64,000 nucleotides of DNA, taken from positions 8,237,001 to 8,301,000 of the forward strand of contig NC_087110.1 of NCBI RefSeq assembly GCF_963855985.1. Reading direction: 5' to 3'. Made by a program: the position numbers and the translations under genes. The stretch is from Ostrinia nubilalis (lineage: Eukaryota > Arthropoda > Insecta > Lepidoptera > Crambidae). Numbering within the stretch: the first letter of the stretch is position 1; each line of letters begins with the position of its first letter. The notes below the pieces were generated by a model. The model ran no database searches and was not told where the DNA came from. It saw only the letters and a program-made list of their open reading frames with translations. Shown here piece after piece: positions 44,067 to 55,539 of this stretch.

Positions 44067-46215
44067 TATTTTTTCTCAATTCGGTGCTAAAATTTATATT
44101 TAGTTTTTTAAGTAGTTTCAATACAAAAAAATAAATGTTACTCCATTCTAAATGTAAAAATAGCATTGTCACTAAATATTGTGAAGTGGTTTATGAGAAA
44201 TGTTAAGCATCGAATTGAGAGAGCACCGAATTGAGAAAATGAATCACGGAATTGAGAAATGAATCTCCAAATATAAAAATCGCTCCGCAAACTTAGAATT
44301 GATGACATTATGAAGAAATACCTAATGTATTTCAATAATTAATATAATAAATACTTAAAACGTTTTGATATCTGATTGCTGGTCTATTAGTTAGATGGTT
44401 CATTTTAGGTTTATGTGTCTGAAATACCAATGGAATAAAACAAAAATCCTAATCAATATGTTTAATTTTTTAATAAGGAACTATAATAAATTCTTAATTT
44501 TTATATATTATTTTAATTTTATTTAAATAAAACAAATAAATACATAACATAGGGTCTCTTTGTTTATTTATTCTTAACCTTAAACATAAAACAAATATTG
44601 CAAAACCCAAGAGCTAGATTGACCTGACACTATACCGAAGATATTATATAGGACGTCAGTTAGTACACGATTAAAATGGCACTCAAATAGCTGAAATACA
44701 ACAAGGCACCAGGTGTTACGGCATTATAGCTGAGCTTCGCCGGTACTAAAGGCTCTACAGAAGCAGTTCAATTCCGTCATTCTCGAAGAAAAAACGCCTC
44801 CGGCATGGCACAGGAGTGTGGTGATAGCATTATAGACTCATCTCACTTATGAGGCGTGTTTACAAGCTGTTTTCGAGAGTCCTTACGAATCATCTCGCTC
44901 GCAGACTCGACAACTTCCAGTCTTCCGAACAAGCTTGTTTCCGAAAAGGCTTTAGTATTATGGTACACACACAGGTACGCTACGGCAGATTATACAGAAG
45001 ACCAAGGAGTTGCGATATCGGGGATGATATCGGAGTCATGGCCTCCGTAGAGCCTTTCAACAAGTGGGTCTCAATGAACATGGACAAGACAAAAATCATG
45101 TCAAATGTCCGTGTTGCACCCACTCCTCTGAAGGTTGGAGACTACACTCGAAGTTGTTGACAATTGTGTATACCTGGGACAAGAGTCCAGATAGTTAGGT
45201 CCAACTTTGAGAAAGAGGTCTATCGCTGAATTCAACTCAGCTAAGCATCGATCGGGAAGCTTCGCTATTACGTCTGAAATACCGCAGCTTCTTAAGACAA
45301 AAGTCTTCTACCAGTGTGTGTTGCCAGTGATGGTGTATGGATGTGAAACTTGGTCGCTTACTATGAGCCTAATAAGAATCAGAAATGTGAATATCGGCAA
45401 GAGAACCAAAGTGACCGGCATAGCCCGTAAAATTGCATAAATCAAGTAGCAGTGGGCGGGGCACATAGCTCGTACAGATAATGGCTGTTGGGACTGAAAA
45501 GTTGTCGAGTGGAAACCACGGACCAGTGAGCAGGCCCCCACTAGGTAGACCGACGATCTGGTGAAGGTCGAGCGAAGAACCTGGAAGAATTATTTTAATA
45601 AGATAGCAATAGCAGTGTATTTTTTTAATGAAACCTTAAAAAATTAGTTTTATTGTCTTCTGTCCAATGACTGGTACGGTCCAATGATTGGTAGTTCACC
45701 CTATTATTATGCTCTATTGATTTCATTATTATTTTAAGTTACACAAACAATTTATAGCACAATAAAAGTATCTAATTTCATTTAATATCAATTCGGTGTA
45801 CGTGTTTTCTCAATTCGATGCCCCATATTCCGTGAAATTGAGATCCACGGAATTGAGAATAAATCACATTTCATCAAATTACTCGAAAATATTATAAATT
45901 ACAACGATTTCTACCAAACGTAATGGCAGATATCAGTTAAATACTTAATTAATTCAGCAGTAATCTCATTAAATACTTCATGAACATTATTAATGTCGCA
46001 CACCGGTTTGAGAAATGACCAGTGACCAAAAATTCTGAGTGATTTCAAACCTCTGAAAAATGCTCCTCAAAGCGACTGATCCCTCTTTTATACTGCTCGA
46101 CCACTCGAGTGCAACTGCTAGTTTATGGGAATCAGGCGTGGGTGTTCGTATTGTGCGTTGTTAGTGATATAGGAGCACAAAAGTTAAAATCACGGAATTG
46201 AGGCACACACGTCGG
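44067..46215. repeat. array of CGGAATTGAGAA-type motifs
   Basis: About nine occurrences of (C/G)GAATTGAGA or its complement at 44070-44085, 44209-44265, 45789-45865 and 46190-46205. They flank the RTE remnant. They may mark the subterminal regions of one more element. Confidence 0.55.
44640..45600 (+). pseudogene. RTE-type reverse transcriptase remnant
   Basis: Successive plus frames, broken by frameshifts, give RTE polymerase pieces: RRVYKLFSRVLTNHLARRLD (about 44850), LPVMVYGCETWSLTMSL (about 45315), and a decayed C-terminal region to about 45590 (CACTAGGTAGACCGACGATC). Endonuclease and catalytic core are missing or unreadable. Dead copy. Confidence 0.75.
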
Positions 46216-46637
46216 ACAAAATTTAAATGTGTTACTGTATTAAAACCCAAGGACTTGCAATAAAGAAACTCATTTATATAGCTTTATTAACTATCCCTTG
46301 TTCTGTGAATGTGGGTTTCATAATGGGGAAGTTATTATTTCAAAAGTTATGAAGCAAAAACGAGTAAATTCTGGAAACCGGACACTCCATTTTAGGCCAA
46401 ATTTCGCCCGTTTTTGAACTTTCGGATTTTTTCAAGGCGGGATGTAAAACCTGGCGGTCTTCTAAATATGCTCTCCATCAAGTCAAGAGTCCTATAAATA
46501 CGTGTGATTTTTTTCAAGTCCGTACTTCAATTTTAAAGGTACTTTTTTCGCCCCAGTAGGTCGATCGGTCGTCCCCGTAGAAATGCCCATATCGTTGGAG
46601 TTTTCCCATTCAGCACTGTGCAAAGTAAAGGTAAGTA

Positions 46638-47045
46638 TCAGTTCTGACCCAATAGGTATTCGCCTCTGACCCTAGTTTCGCTAGACTGTCGGCTCACCCA
46701 TTGCATTTGATCCGTGTATGTCCAGATATCCCACATCAGGGACACTTTTTCATGCCTTCTGAGTTTGTTCATCTTTAAGATTGCATCTAGAAAAATTCTA
46801 GACTCAACCTTCACTGAGGCGATGGCTTTTTGTTTGAGTACTGCCTGGCTGTGGATCAGGATGTAAATATTGCGTTTTTTACACCCCTGTTCTTTAGTGC
46901 ACACATAATTATAGCGTTCACTATGTTCGAAGTGTTTACAGTAGACGCCCGTTCCCGTTCCCAAGGCCATCTTTGCAGTGGCGGCGTAAGTCCTAAGGCA
47001 CCCCCTGGTAACCCGCACGATTTTGGGGTTACCTACCGATTCCAA
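46638..47045 (-). pseudogene. RNase H domain remnant of a non-LTR element
   Basis: The open frame reads KKRNIYILIHSQAVLKQKAI, ASVKVESRIFLDAILKMNKL and KVSLMWDIWTYTDQMQWVS. This resembles the RNase H domain of Jockey/R1-type polymerases, where the expected D-S-Q-A-A-L-K and W-V-P-G-H residues are altered (H-S-Q-A and W-D-I-W-T). The catalytic Asp of D-S-Q and the W-x-P-G-H are lost, so it is not active. Confidence 0.7.
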
Positions 47046-47106
47046 AATTGAAAGACAATGACATAGACCGCAGACTTGCTATGCAGATGCGCCAGTGAGT
47101 ACTAAT

Positions 47107-47132
47107 CTGTGCGGACCCCCCCCCCCCCCCCC
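47107..47132 (+). repeat. poly-C tract
   Basis: About 22-24 consecutive C. Likely length-variable and error-prone in sequencing. Confidence 0.9.
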
Positions 47133-48238
47133 CCTACGCCGCTATTGCATTTTTGAGCTGTCAGTAAACCAGATCTATCCACTTATTAGATCAATCCAAG
47201 GGGTTCGCGTAGGACCAGAGTCGATAGCAACATGGAGCCTACATGGACCGGTTTGCCCGTAGCTGCCGAGGCTTGCCTGGAAATGGTGAGATGTAAGTGC
47301 AAGAAGTAGTGCAGAAGCTGGTGTTGTCTGAAAAAAACAACTAAAACGGTCACAGCCGTAGCCTTTGTGCTAAAAATATCTCCCGTACTATGATTGTGAA
47401 TCCTCATTTTCGTCACACTTACCTTTCTGTTAAATCACTGGTACAATAGTATGTAGCAATAAGTGTTAATTAAAATAATAATAATCATTAAGACGTTTAG
47501 ACAAATTAAAGTTATTTATTTAGTGCTTTCTTATGATATTTCTAATATAAAAATGTATTTAAGCTATTTTCAACCTTATGTCTCACTCATAGAGTTCAAA
47601 ATCAATTGACGAAAAAATACAAATCATGGTAGATTGATGTGCCAGCAACTCTAAATAAATTCTAAAATAATAATCCTTGCTTGCTTATGAACCAAATAGT
47701 ATGAATTCATGGATAAAATAAATATTTTTTTCCGATGCGCAATAAAATTCGCCCGCTGTGTCCTGAAGAAAAAATTTTTTTCACCTACTTTTTGCGAAAA
47801 AAGTACCATATAATGTTATATTTTTATAATCCTAATAAATGTAGCTTTCAGGTCATATTTTTTTTATTAGATTATGTCCAGTAGTTTAAAAGTAAACGAC
47901 GTTTATTTAAAAGAATACTTTTTGGTTTTTGTGAATTTTGTTCAATATTTCTATTTTTTTGTATGAAAAGGCAAAAAGTTTGTTCTAGAAATGAATTCGC
48001 CATCCTTTAATTATCCAAAAATGATACCACACTTGCCCTAATACCCATAGTTTTGAAGATATGGGCCTTAGAGTGAAGCGCGGCGGAAGGAAACTTGGCC
48101 CCCCTCCCCCTGCTACCACAGGGGGGGCTCCCGATGTCTACCGACGGAAATCCACTCAGGAGCACCCAAAGAACCACTGTTGCAAAAATGAGCCTTCTAT
48201 ACCAAAGTGGAGGGGTTCTTGCACTAAATTCCCTACTA

Positions 48239-48754
48239 CTAGTGGACATAAACTTTCCAAGGAACGCGATAGAGCACGATAATTATCCTGCATTTTCACC
48301 ACCGCCAGTATCTTCTAAAGGTAATCGGTCCATCGAGTAGCAGGGTGTCCTAAACTACTTTTGTTGAGACATATATTCGCATTACAATATCCAAAACAAG
48401 AACACCTTCGCTAAATAGAGACTAAAAGGTTACAATTTAAACCATTAAAACGTTTCTCCTGTTACGTTTTAAAAATAACATTTCCTACAAAAAATTATCC
48501 ACTTTTCGCAAAAAAATATTCCATTTGCCATCTAATTCATATAGAAAACAACAATGGTTATATTATTTCCTGCAAAAGCCCCCATTCTGATATGAGAGAA
48601 CAACACATATGTCATAATATTATATGGGCACGTTACGCTTATGTAAAATGTATGTCATTACGAGAACATGAGGTGTCATCGTATTTTAGAAGAAAAGAAT
48701 AAAAGAATGGAAGAGTATTATTTTTATTGGGTGTAACTGGTGTAAGAAAACACT
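48239..48754. other. no gene seen
   Basis: AT-rich; no supported feature. Confidence 0.45.
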
Positions 48755-48877
48755 TAGGCTGGGTTGCACCACCTAACTTTGACCGTAACTATAACAATAG
48801 CCGGTGTATTTTGTATGAAGTTTGACAGATTTTTGACGTTTGTCAAAGTTAAAGTAAAATGGTGCAACCCAGCCTTA
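48755..48877. repeat. MITE, GGTTGCACCA family
   Basis: TAGGCTGGGTTGCACCACCT ... ATGGTGCAACCCAGCCTTA. Close to 5241-5364. Confidence 0.85.
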
Positions 48878-49552
48878 GGATCCAACAAATGTTAATTAAA
48901 CTAGGTACGAGTATTTATAAATGAGAAAGTAACTAACTTTCTTGTCAACAAAACAAATCTACACCCTTGATTGAAATCAACACCCTGTATACAATTAAAG
49001 TAGGTAGTCCAGTCAATACAACGTCAAACATTGCAAACACCAGCCAAGTCACCCTGTATATTATTACAGTCCACTTGTTTTTTCAATAAAGGTGCTATTA
49101 CAACGTTTTTAATACAAAATCCCTCATTTGGAAGTGAAGACGTCTAACAAAGTTTATCAATTCCATCGCAATACTGAACTTCAGAACATCCCAGCATCCC
49201 AAAGGATCTGCTACGTGCTAGATTTAGCCAGTTTCATCCGATTTTCTTTCGATTCCAGCTTCACCGGGAGTTTTAAAGGAATTCCATGAAGCGAACTTAT
49301 TTTGAACACGTGTTAAAAGAATGTTGGTGGGAATAAAATTGTATTACAAGCTTAGTGGGTTTCATTTGATAGAATTTTCCTGGGATATGACTTGGCTTTT
49401 AGTTATATCTTCAAAGATATTGTGAAGACATTCTGTTGGCAATAATACTCAATATGCTGGTAAGTATACACTGGCATGAGACCGCACAGACATGAAATGT
49501 GCATAAGTAGATGTTTGTCATAAGTTCATATTCTTTGCAAATACGACTTTCG
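48878..49552. other. no gene seen
   Basis: No supported gene. TGATTGAAATCAACACCCTG at about 48969 is a scrap of the 36570 MITE family. Confidence 0.45.
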
Positions 49553-50035
49553 TCATCATCATCATCATTTCAGCCATAGGACGTCCACTGCTGAACATAG
49601 GCCTCCCCCAATGCTTTCCACGTTGATCGATTGGTAGCGGCCTGCGTCCAGCGCTTCCCTGCTGCCTTTACGATGTCGTCGGTCCACCTTGTGATGGACG
49701 TCCCACGCTGCGTTTTTCGGTACCCGGCCTCCATTCCAGAACCTTGCTGCCCCATCGGCCGTCAGTTCTGCGTACTATGTGCCTTGCCCATTGCCACTTA
49801 AGCTTGCTAATCCGTCGGGCTATGTCAGCGATTTTAGTTCGTTTACGGATTTCCTCATTTCTGATTCGATCTCGCAAAGAAACACCAAGCATAGCCCTCT
49901 CCATAGCACGCTGTGCAACTTTGAGCTTCTGTATAAGGCCTATAGTGAGAGGCCACGTTTCCGAGCCATAAGTTATCACTGGTAACACACATTGGTTGTA
50001 GACTTTCGTCTTCAGGCACTGAGGTATTTTTATAA
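49553..50035 (-). pseudogene. RTE polymerase C-terminal remnant, 5'-truncated
   Basis: Two overlapping minus frames give PVITYGSETWPLTIGL, then RMPCP-equivalent and RRTDGRWGSKVLEWRP (49988-49668). After a frameshift come TRWTDDIVKAAGKRWTQAA and GEAYVQQWTSYG (to 49570), followed by the stop and the (ATG)n tail (CATCATCATCATCATTTC on plus). It is the best-preserved RTE 3' end in the window and a key to the smaller fragments. Confidence 0.85.
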
Positions 50036-50468
50036 GGGGTACAATGTATTGAAACAGAATCCTGGATCAACTTTTCACATTAATAAAATATTATTAAATA
50101 AATACTTGCAAGTGACCACTCATTGTTTAATCATCTTTACAAACATTCGACACATTTTATGAAAGTCCAAAATGTGACATTATACCAATGGCAAGGAAAA
50201 AAGCCAAATAAACAAATTATCATAATGTGTTTGTATACCTAATGTAATTGTTTGTCTATATTTATAAAACAAACGACAACGATGTTTTCAGTGGATTTTT
50301 CCAGAGACAAAACATTTGTTTGGATTCCTTGGGTTTTCGTCACTGTGACGACTTTAATAGTCAATCTATGTCACGTCCAAAAATACTCACAGGTTGGAAT
50401 AGCGATAAACTAGTGAGCTGGACGTTATATCTTCAATCTGTAGAATTTTTATTTACCTACATTTTTAT
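50036..50468. other. no gene seen; left flank of MULE
   Basis: AT-rich. The 8 bp next to the MULE tip are ATTTTTAT (50461-50468). Confidence 0.5.
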
Positions 50469-50713
50469 GGGTTAGTCCCAACGGCCCCGGTGGATCTGCC
50501 CCGTCAACGGGGAGGTTGGGAAAAAGTGTTTCAACGTCCCCGGTAGTCATAGTCTTAGCGTTCAACGGGGTGGATGGACCACATCAAGTGTCAACCACCC
50601 CGGTATATCGTTTAACGGGGCGGATGGATCAAATCAAGTTTCAACCACCCCGGTATTTCAATTAACGTGACGGATGACCCAGATCTATAAGGTTCCACCT
50701 CGGTTTTGCATAC
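50469..50713. repeat. MULE terminal inverted repeat, left
   Basis: About 245 bp, repeated inverted at 55295-55539, 56206-56450 and 60374-60618. Contains repeated ACGGGG(T/C)GGATG and CCACCCCGGTAT words. The left type differs from the right type by a 12-bp TGAAAATAAAAC-like segment at its inner edge. Confidence 0.92.
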
Positions 50714-50859
50714 TGAAAATAAAACCTGTTAATAAAATAAAAAAATAATAATATGTAAATAATAATCAGTTTTATTTAACAGTCATTGTTTAAAAAATCT
50801 TCAGCATAAAAAAGTAAGTTTAATTGTCACAAAATATTATGGTCATAAACTTAAAGATT

Positions 50860-51635
50860 ACTTTTAGAATCACAGATGCGCAATTGCATTAATCAGTCAA
50901 TATTAATAACACTCTAATAGTCTTATGTGATAAAAAGTAACTCTAAAACTCCTCACTAACAAATAGTAACAAGGAAATCTAAAATTGTTACAAAATATAA
51001 TTATTAGGTATTTAAAAATCACAGATACGTAGTTACATTAATCAGTTGTTGATTAACAATAAAAGTAAGTTTAATTGTCACAAAATATTATGGTCATAAA
51101 CTTAAAGATTACTTTTAGAATCACAGACACGCAATTGCATTAATCAGTCAATAACAATAGCACTCTTAATAGTCTAATGTGATAAAAAGTAACTCTAAAA
51201 CTCCTCACTAACAAATAATAACAAGGATATCTAAAATTGTTACAAAATATAATTATTATTTAAGAATCACAGATACGTAGTTACATTAATCAGGTGTTGA
51301 TTAACAATAGTACTTAAACTACTAATTAAATAAATCATTAATAACGAAAAAAAGTATTCTAAAATTGACATAAAAATATCACGGTATCAAATTATGATTA
51401 TTAGTTTTAGAATCACAGATGCGCAATTACATTAATCAGTCAATAAACACATTAATGTTATTAAAAGTATCTCTTAAACTACTACTAACAAATAATAACA
51501 ATTTATAAAATCTAAAATTATGACAGAATATAATAATTATTACTTTAAAATCACAGAGACGTAGTTATCTAAATTGTTACAAATATAATTATTAGGTATT
51601 TAAAAATCACAGATACGTAGTTACATTAATCAGTT
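50860..51635. repeat. seven spaced subterminal repeats of MULE
   Basis: Variants of AATCACAGATACGTAGTTAC, most followed by ATTAATCAG, lie at about 50870, 51006, 51120, 51266, 51412, 51550 and 51606, roughly 55-150 bp apart. Two alternating types (GATGCGCAATTGC and GATACGTAGTTAC) are visible. They may be transposase-binding or regulatory sites; that is inference. Confidence 0.75.
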
Positions 51636-51801
51636 GTTGATTAACACTAGCGCTTAAAATATTATCTAGTTAAATAAATCATTAACAACAAAATAATAAT
51701 TTGTATTTGACACAAAATATAATTGTGAAAAAATATGATTATTACTTCTATAATCTAATTTTCGTACTTTAATCAGTCTTCATTGGTTAATCAAATAATA
51801 A

Positions 51802-54271
51802 CTATCGTAAACTTTCTAGAAAATGTCCTACTGTCATTTGGCCATTCAATAATTCCTTTGTTTTTTCTATAATAAAGTCGTCCCAAAGTAATGACTCCTG
51901 TAAACGATTACACTGTTGTGATGCTGACAAATTTTCTACTTGTTTTGAAATCACTTCATAATAGGAGGCGTCGCTGAGCAGTGTGTTTAACAACTCTATG
52001 ATATTCGGTTGCTTTTTTTTAATCGTTTTATTAAGCTTTTTATGCCACGCCTCAAGCATATTAGTAGTCCGGTGTCTCTCTCCGAATACGCACCAGATTG
52101 GAATAAACTCGTCTCGTAGCCACTGACTGAGCATATATTTGCGAAAAAGCTTGCTTTTTCCATCGTCAGGGCTCTGAGCAGCTATGTACCACCAACCGTT
52201 AAAAATTTGATTTTGAGGCAAATGAGGCAGTACAGCACACAATGCTACTTGCCTGCGAGTCCTTTTATTCTTAGTTAGCTTTAAATCTGTGCCTTTCTTC
52301 CATACAGCTTGTGTGTAATGAAAATAACATCCTTTTCTAATTACAGATGGGAACACAGAAATAATTGCATTTATGGCTGCCATCTCAAAATCTGTTTTAA
52401 AAGTTATTGGCTCCCATTGCGGTATTTGGGATTTTATTAAACAAAACAATATCTCATATGTTTCAGTGCTTTTGTCGCTTAGTAGTGCATAAGCAACTGG
52501 AATTATATGTGTTGCTTGGGTAGTACTACCAATGTCACAATGTAACGTATAGAGCTGCATAAATGGAATTGGACAGCTTTTGAATGTTCCATCTCCCATA
52601 AAATCTTTACCTTGAGACATGATCACTCTGTTTTTTTTAGAAGCAAATACTAATATACGCTTTCCTTCGTATGAGTAGTCTGCCAGTAAAAAATCTAAAA
52701 ACTTTTCTGGTACTTTCACTTCTGCCAAATCTTTAAACGCAATTTTCTCCATTTGCACCGAAACATTTCTCGATCTGTATAACGTATTTTTTATACTTTT
52801 GAGTGGCGGAATTTTTTTTATCAAGTCCAAGCCTGCGTCTTTGAACTTTGCTACTGAAGCATTATATACTGAAGATACTGTTGGAAATTCAGCTGAAGAT
52901 AACTCTATCTTGCATTTATTTAAATTATTATCTAATTCATTCTTGGCGAAATCTGGTAAGCATGTGTGTTGTTTCTCTCCCACAATATAATTTTTGCCCT
53001 AAAACAAAGAAAAGTCGTCGTTTACAAAACCTTTAGCAATGTTGCACATATTATATTACTAGCTACCCGCCCGCGGCTTAGCCTGCGTGGAATTTTGTCT
53101 GTCACAGAAAACCTTTACTGCGCGCGTCCCTGTTTCAAAAACCGGGATAAAAACTATTCTATGTCCTTTCCCGGAACTCAAACTATCTCTGTGCCAAATT
53201 TTATCAAAATCGGTTCAGAAGTTTAGGCGTGAAAGCAAGACAGACTGAGTTACTTTCACATTTATAATATTAGTATAGATATTAGTACAGAAGTATAGAT
53301 AAAATAAGTATTCCACAGATAATTATAATACTAGTACAGACTGATGTATACAAACATTTTAAAGTTCTTATTAAAAAACGTTTGGGAATCACTATAGATA
53401 TCGAAAAATTTTTGTACTGAATCTGTTTAATGATTATGACAAAATACTAAATTAACGCCACTGATTGTCGTTTCAATAAAGTGAATCTAGTAAAAACAGG
53501 TAAGTATTATTAACACTGATCGGAATAGGTAGAGCTAAAAGTCCAGTCGCCGAGCACGTAGAATTTCGTAGAATTTCGTCCAATGACCTCAAGCCACCCA
53601 TCCTTATCCGCTCGCACGTAATTATATTGCTGCCGCGACTGTGCGACGGGCGACCGCAGTGAGTGTGCGAGCACGACAGCAATATAATTACGCACGAACG
53701 ATAAGGATGGGTAGCTTAGGGTCATTGGATGAAACTCTTCGTGCTCGGTGACCAGACTACACTCGTATTTAGGTTCTTTAACGTCAAATGTTAATATTCC
53801 GGGTTATTAACGAATTTAATTAGTTTTATCACTAAGTATAAAAAACGATTTATATAGGCCAATAAGTCGCAAGTAAATCGTCAGCAACACGTTGCCAAAC
53901 GCGCGACGTTGCCGCCTTGTTGAAACGCGTGATAATCGCAGCATTATGGAAACAAACGAAAACTTACACAAGTACTTACTCCCTAAACATTTGTGGCAAG
54001 TACCTATTCCGATTTATGCATAATACAAAAGGTCTTAACGGTTAGTTAAACGTTATAATAGTACATAATGTATACTTACGTTTAAAGTTATTTTTCCGCA
54101 ACATTTTTGTTTTTTTCGATTAATGCATTCCCACGCGATCGTTCCGTTTTTATATGTTTCTTTTAAACTATATTGGTGCCCACTACGTAAAAGAACAGTA
54201 CCACCGTTTCGTTTTATAAAGGTTAAAGATGGTGGACCTTTAGAACAACTTGGGATGTCTTCATCTGTCAT
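51802..54271 (-). CDS. MULE transposase with FLYWCH finger, copy 1 (spliced)
   Basis: Predicted 462-aa DDE transposase of a Mutator-like (Phantom/MULE-type) element. Coding exon 1 is 54271-54080 (64 aa, donor GTAAGT) and exon 2 is 52998-51802 (398 aa, acceptor TTTTAG); the phase-0 intron is 1081 bp. A 5'-UTR intron (54397-54277) also has good GTAAGT and TTCCAG sites. Exon 1 holds most of a FLYWCH DNA-binding finger (W-E-C and C-C-G-K). The exon junction completes it with Q-H-T-C, an H-x-C ending in place of the usual H-x-H. In the exon-2 frame, G-D-G-T-F supplies the first catalytic Asp (spliced D200), K-T-D-F-E the second (D267), the C-x-x-H motif is G-C-Y-F-H, and N-M-L-E-A-W-H supplies the Glu (E380). 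No stop or frameshift, so it may be active. Confidence 0.88.
53059..53279 (-). mobile_element. non-autonomous Helitron in MULE intron, copy 1
   Basis: On plus, CTAGCTACCCGCCCGCGGCT ... TTTATAATATTAGTATAGA between A and T. Same family as 31767-31999, with a shorter microsatellite. Confidence 0.85.
53530..53750. repeat. palindromic MITE in MULE intron, copy 1
   Basis: CCAGTCGCCGAGCACG at the left and CGTGCTCGGTGACCAG at the right. Inner AGCAATATAATTACG pairs with CGTAATTATATTGCTG. The minus frames here are shadows. Confidence 0.75.
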
Positions 54272-54485
54272 TATTCCTGGAACACAATAATTACCAACTC
54301 ACTCATGTGCACTGAACAACTTCTCACATCCTACACTAATTAAAAATCAATAACAGTAAATACAAGTACAAAACACCAATGATTTTTGTTTACTTACCGA
54401 CAACAAAAAAACACTACTAGCTTTGACCGCGTGCGCTCGAGACTGACTGACGTCACCCACTAGCATTTGTGTAGCGTACAGAATT

Positions 54486-54590
54486 AAGACGCGCCGCGCC
54501 CCACCAATTTTTTGTCGAGGGAGGGAAGCGCGGGGTGCGGGCCGCGGAAGAATGGTGGGGCGCGTCTTCGTGGATGGAACGATCTATACA
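54486..54590. repeat. GC-rich hairpin upstream of transposase, copy 1
   Basis: AAGACGCGCCGCGCCCCACC pairs with GGTGGGGCGCGTCTT. It lies just 5' of the transposase UTR and is related to the 7312-7500 MITE. Confidence 0.6.
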
Positions 54591-54696
54591 CGTTGCTTCC
54601 TAATCTTACTTTTATTCTGAAGATTTTTTTGAACAGTCACTGTTAGGTAATTAAAACTGACTTTTATTTACAAATTATTATTTTTTATTTTATTAA

Positions 54697-55290
54697 GAGC
54701 GTTTACGCCGTTTGGCGCAAAAACAGTACTTTTTCAACCCGTTACAACAATCATTGACCAGTTACATTACAAATATGTTATAGGCATAAATAATTAGGCA
54801 ATTTCGTCGTCTAAATAGTTAGTTGAGAAAATATTTCGATTAGTATCGTATTTAAGAATTCTATCAAGATAAGTCTATACAGGTTTTCAAATTTCCACTT
54901 TAGCGTCAGTTTACAAGCTGATTTTTTTATAAAAATACTGTGAAAACGATATAACAAACATTTATATCCTAGTATAGGTCCTTAGGCAAATAGTGAGTTG
55001 AGAAAATTCTTAGATTTAAGCATTTTACAATAAGAAATCACAAATTCAAAGAACGTGAAATACTCAAAATTCAAAGTGATTTTTACACCATTATTCTTCT
55101 TTAATTAAATATAAAAATAGCTTAATATAATGAAATAACATCTTCTATAAAATATTTACTTTGAAACGATATATAATTCATTGTTATTGTTTTGCTATAA
55201 ACATTTGAAAACTATTAAAAAACGCCGCGCGCGAATCATTTCCAATGATGCCACTTGAAACGCCGCGCTTCGCGTAAACGCTCTTAATTA
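54697..55290. mobile_element. TTAA-flanked MITE nested in MULE right end, copy 1
   Basis: TTAAGAGCGTTTACGC at the left and GCGTAAACGCTCTTAA at the right interrupt a stretch that is continuous in the left subterminal region (TTTTATTTTATTAACAGG). TTAA on both sides suggests a piggyBac-type non-autonomous element of about 590 bp. Confidence 0.65.
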
Positions 55291-55539
55291 ACAGGTATGC
55301 AAAACCGAGGTGGAACCTTATAGATCTGTGTCATCCGTCACGTTAATTGAAATACCGGGGTGGTTGAAACTTGATTTGATCCATCCGCCCCGTTAAACGA
55401 TATACCGGGGTGGTTGACACTTGATGTGGTCCATCCACCCCGTTGAACGCTAAGACTATGACTACCGGGGACGTTGAAACACTTTTTCCCAACCTCCCCG
55501 TTGACGGGGCAGATCCACCGGGGCCGTTGGGACTAACCC

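Larger units (their letters stand above)
42481..48238. mobile_element. composite with 1.03-kb terminal inverted repeats
   Basis: Left arm 42481-43519 (1039 bp), right arm 47212-48238 (1027 bp). They are nearly identical inverted copies; a 13-bp block near the left tip and single-base changes differ. Outer ends TAGTAGGAAATTTAGTGCAA and TTGCACTAAATTCCCTACTA. The 3.7-kb core holds decayed non-LTR remnants and the AATTGAG motif array. No transposase frame is visible. It could be a foldback element or two copies of one element brought together. Confidence 0.7.
50469..55539 (-). mobile_element. complete MULE (Mutator-like) element, copy 1
   Basis: 5071 bp with about 245-bp inverted ends (50469-50713 and 55295-55539) beginning GGGTTAGTCCCAACGGCCCC. 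It contains a spliced FLYWCH + MULE transposase gene on the minus strand, subterminal repeats on the left, an intronic Helitron and MITE, and a nested TTAA-flanked MITE in the right subterminal region. The left and right flanking 8-mers differ (ATTTTTAT against ATATTTTT), as explained by the later inversion. Confidence 0.92.

Noticed and set aside
53473..53725. Minus-strand frames inside the MULE intron as a second MULE gene
   Set aside because: They overlap the palindromic MITE at 53530-53750 and have no domain.
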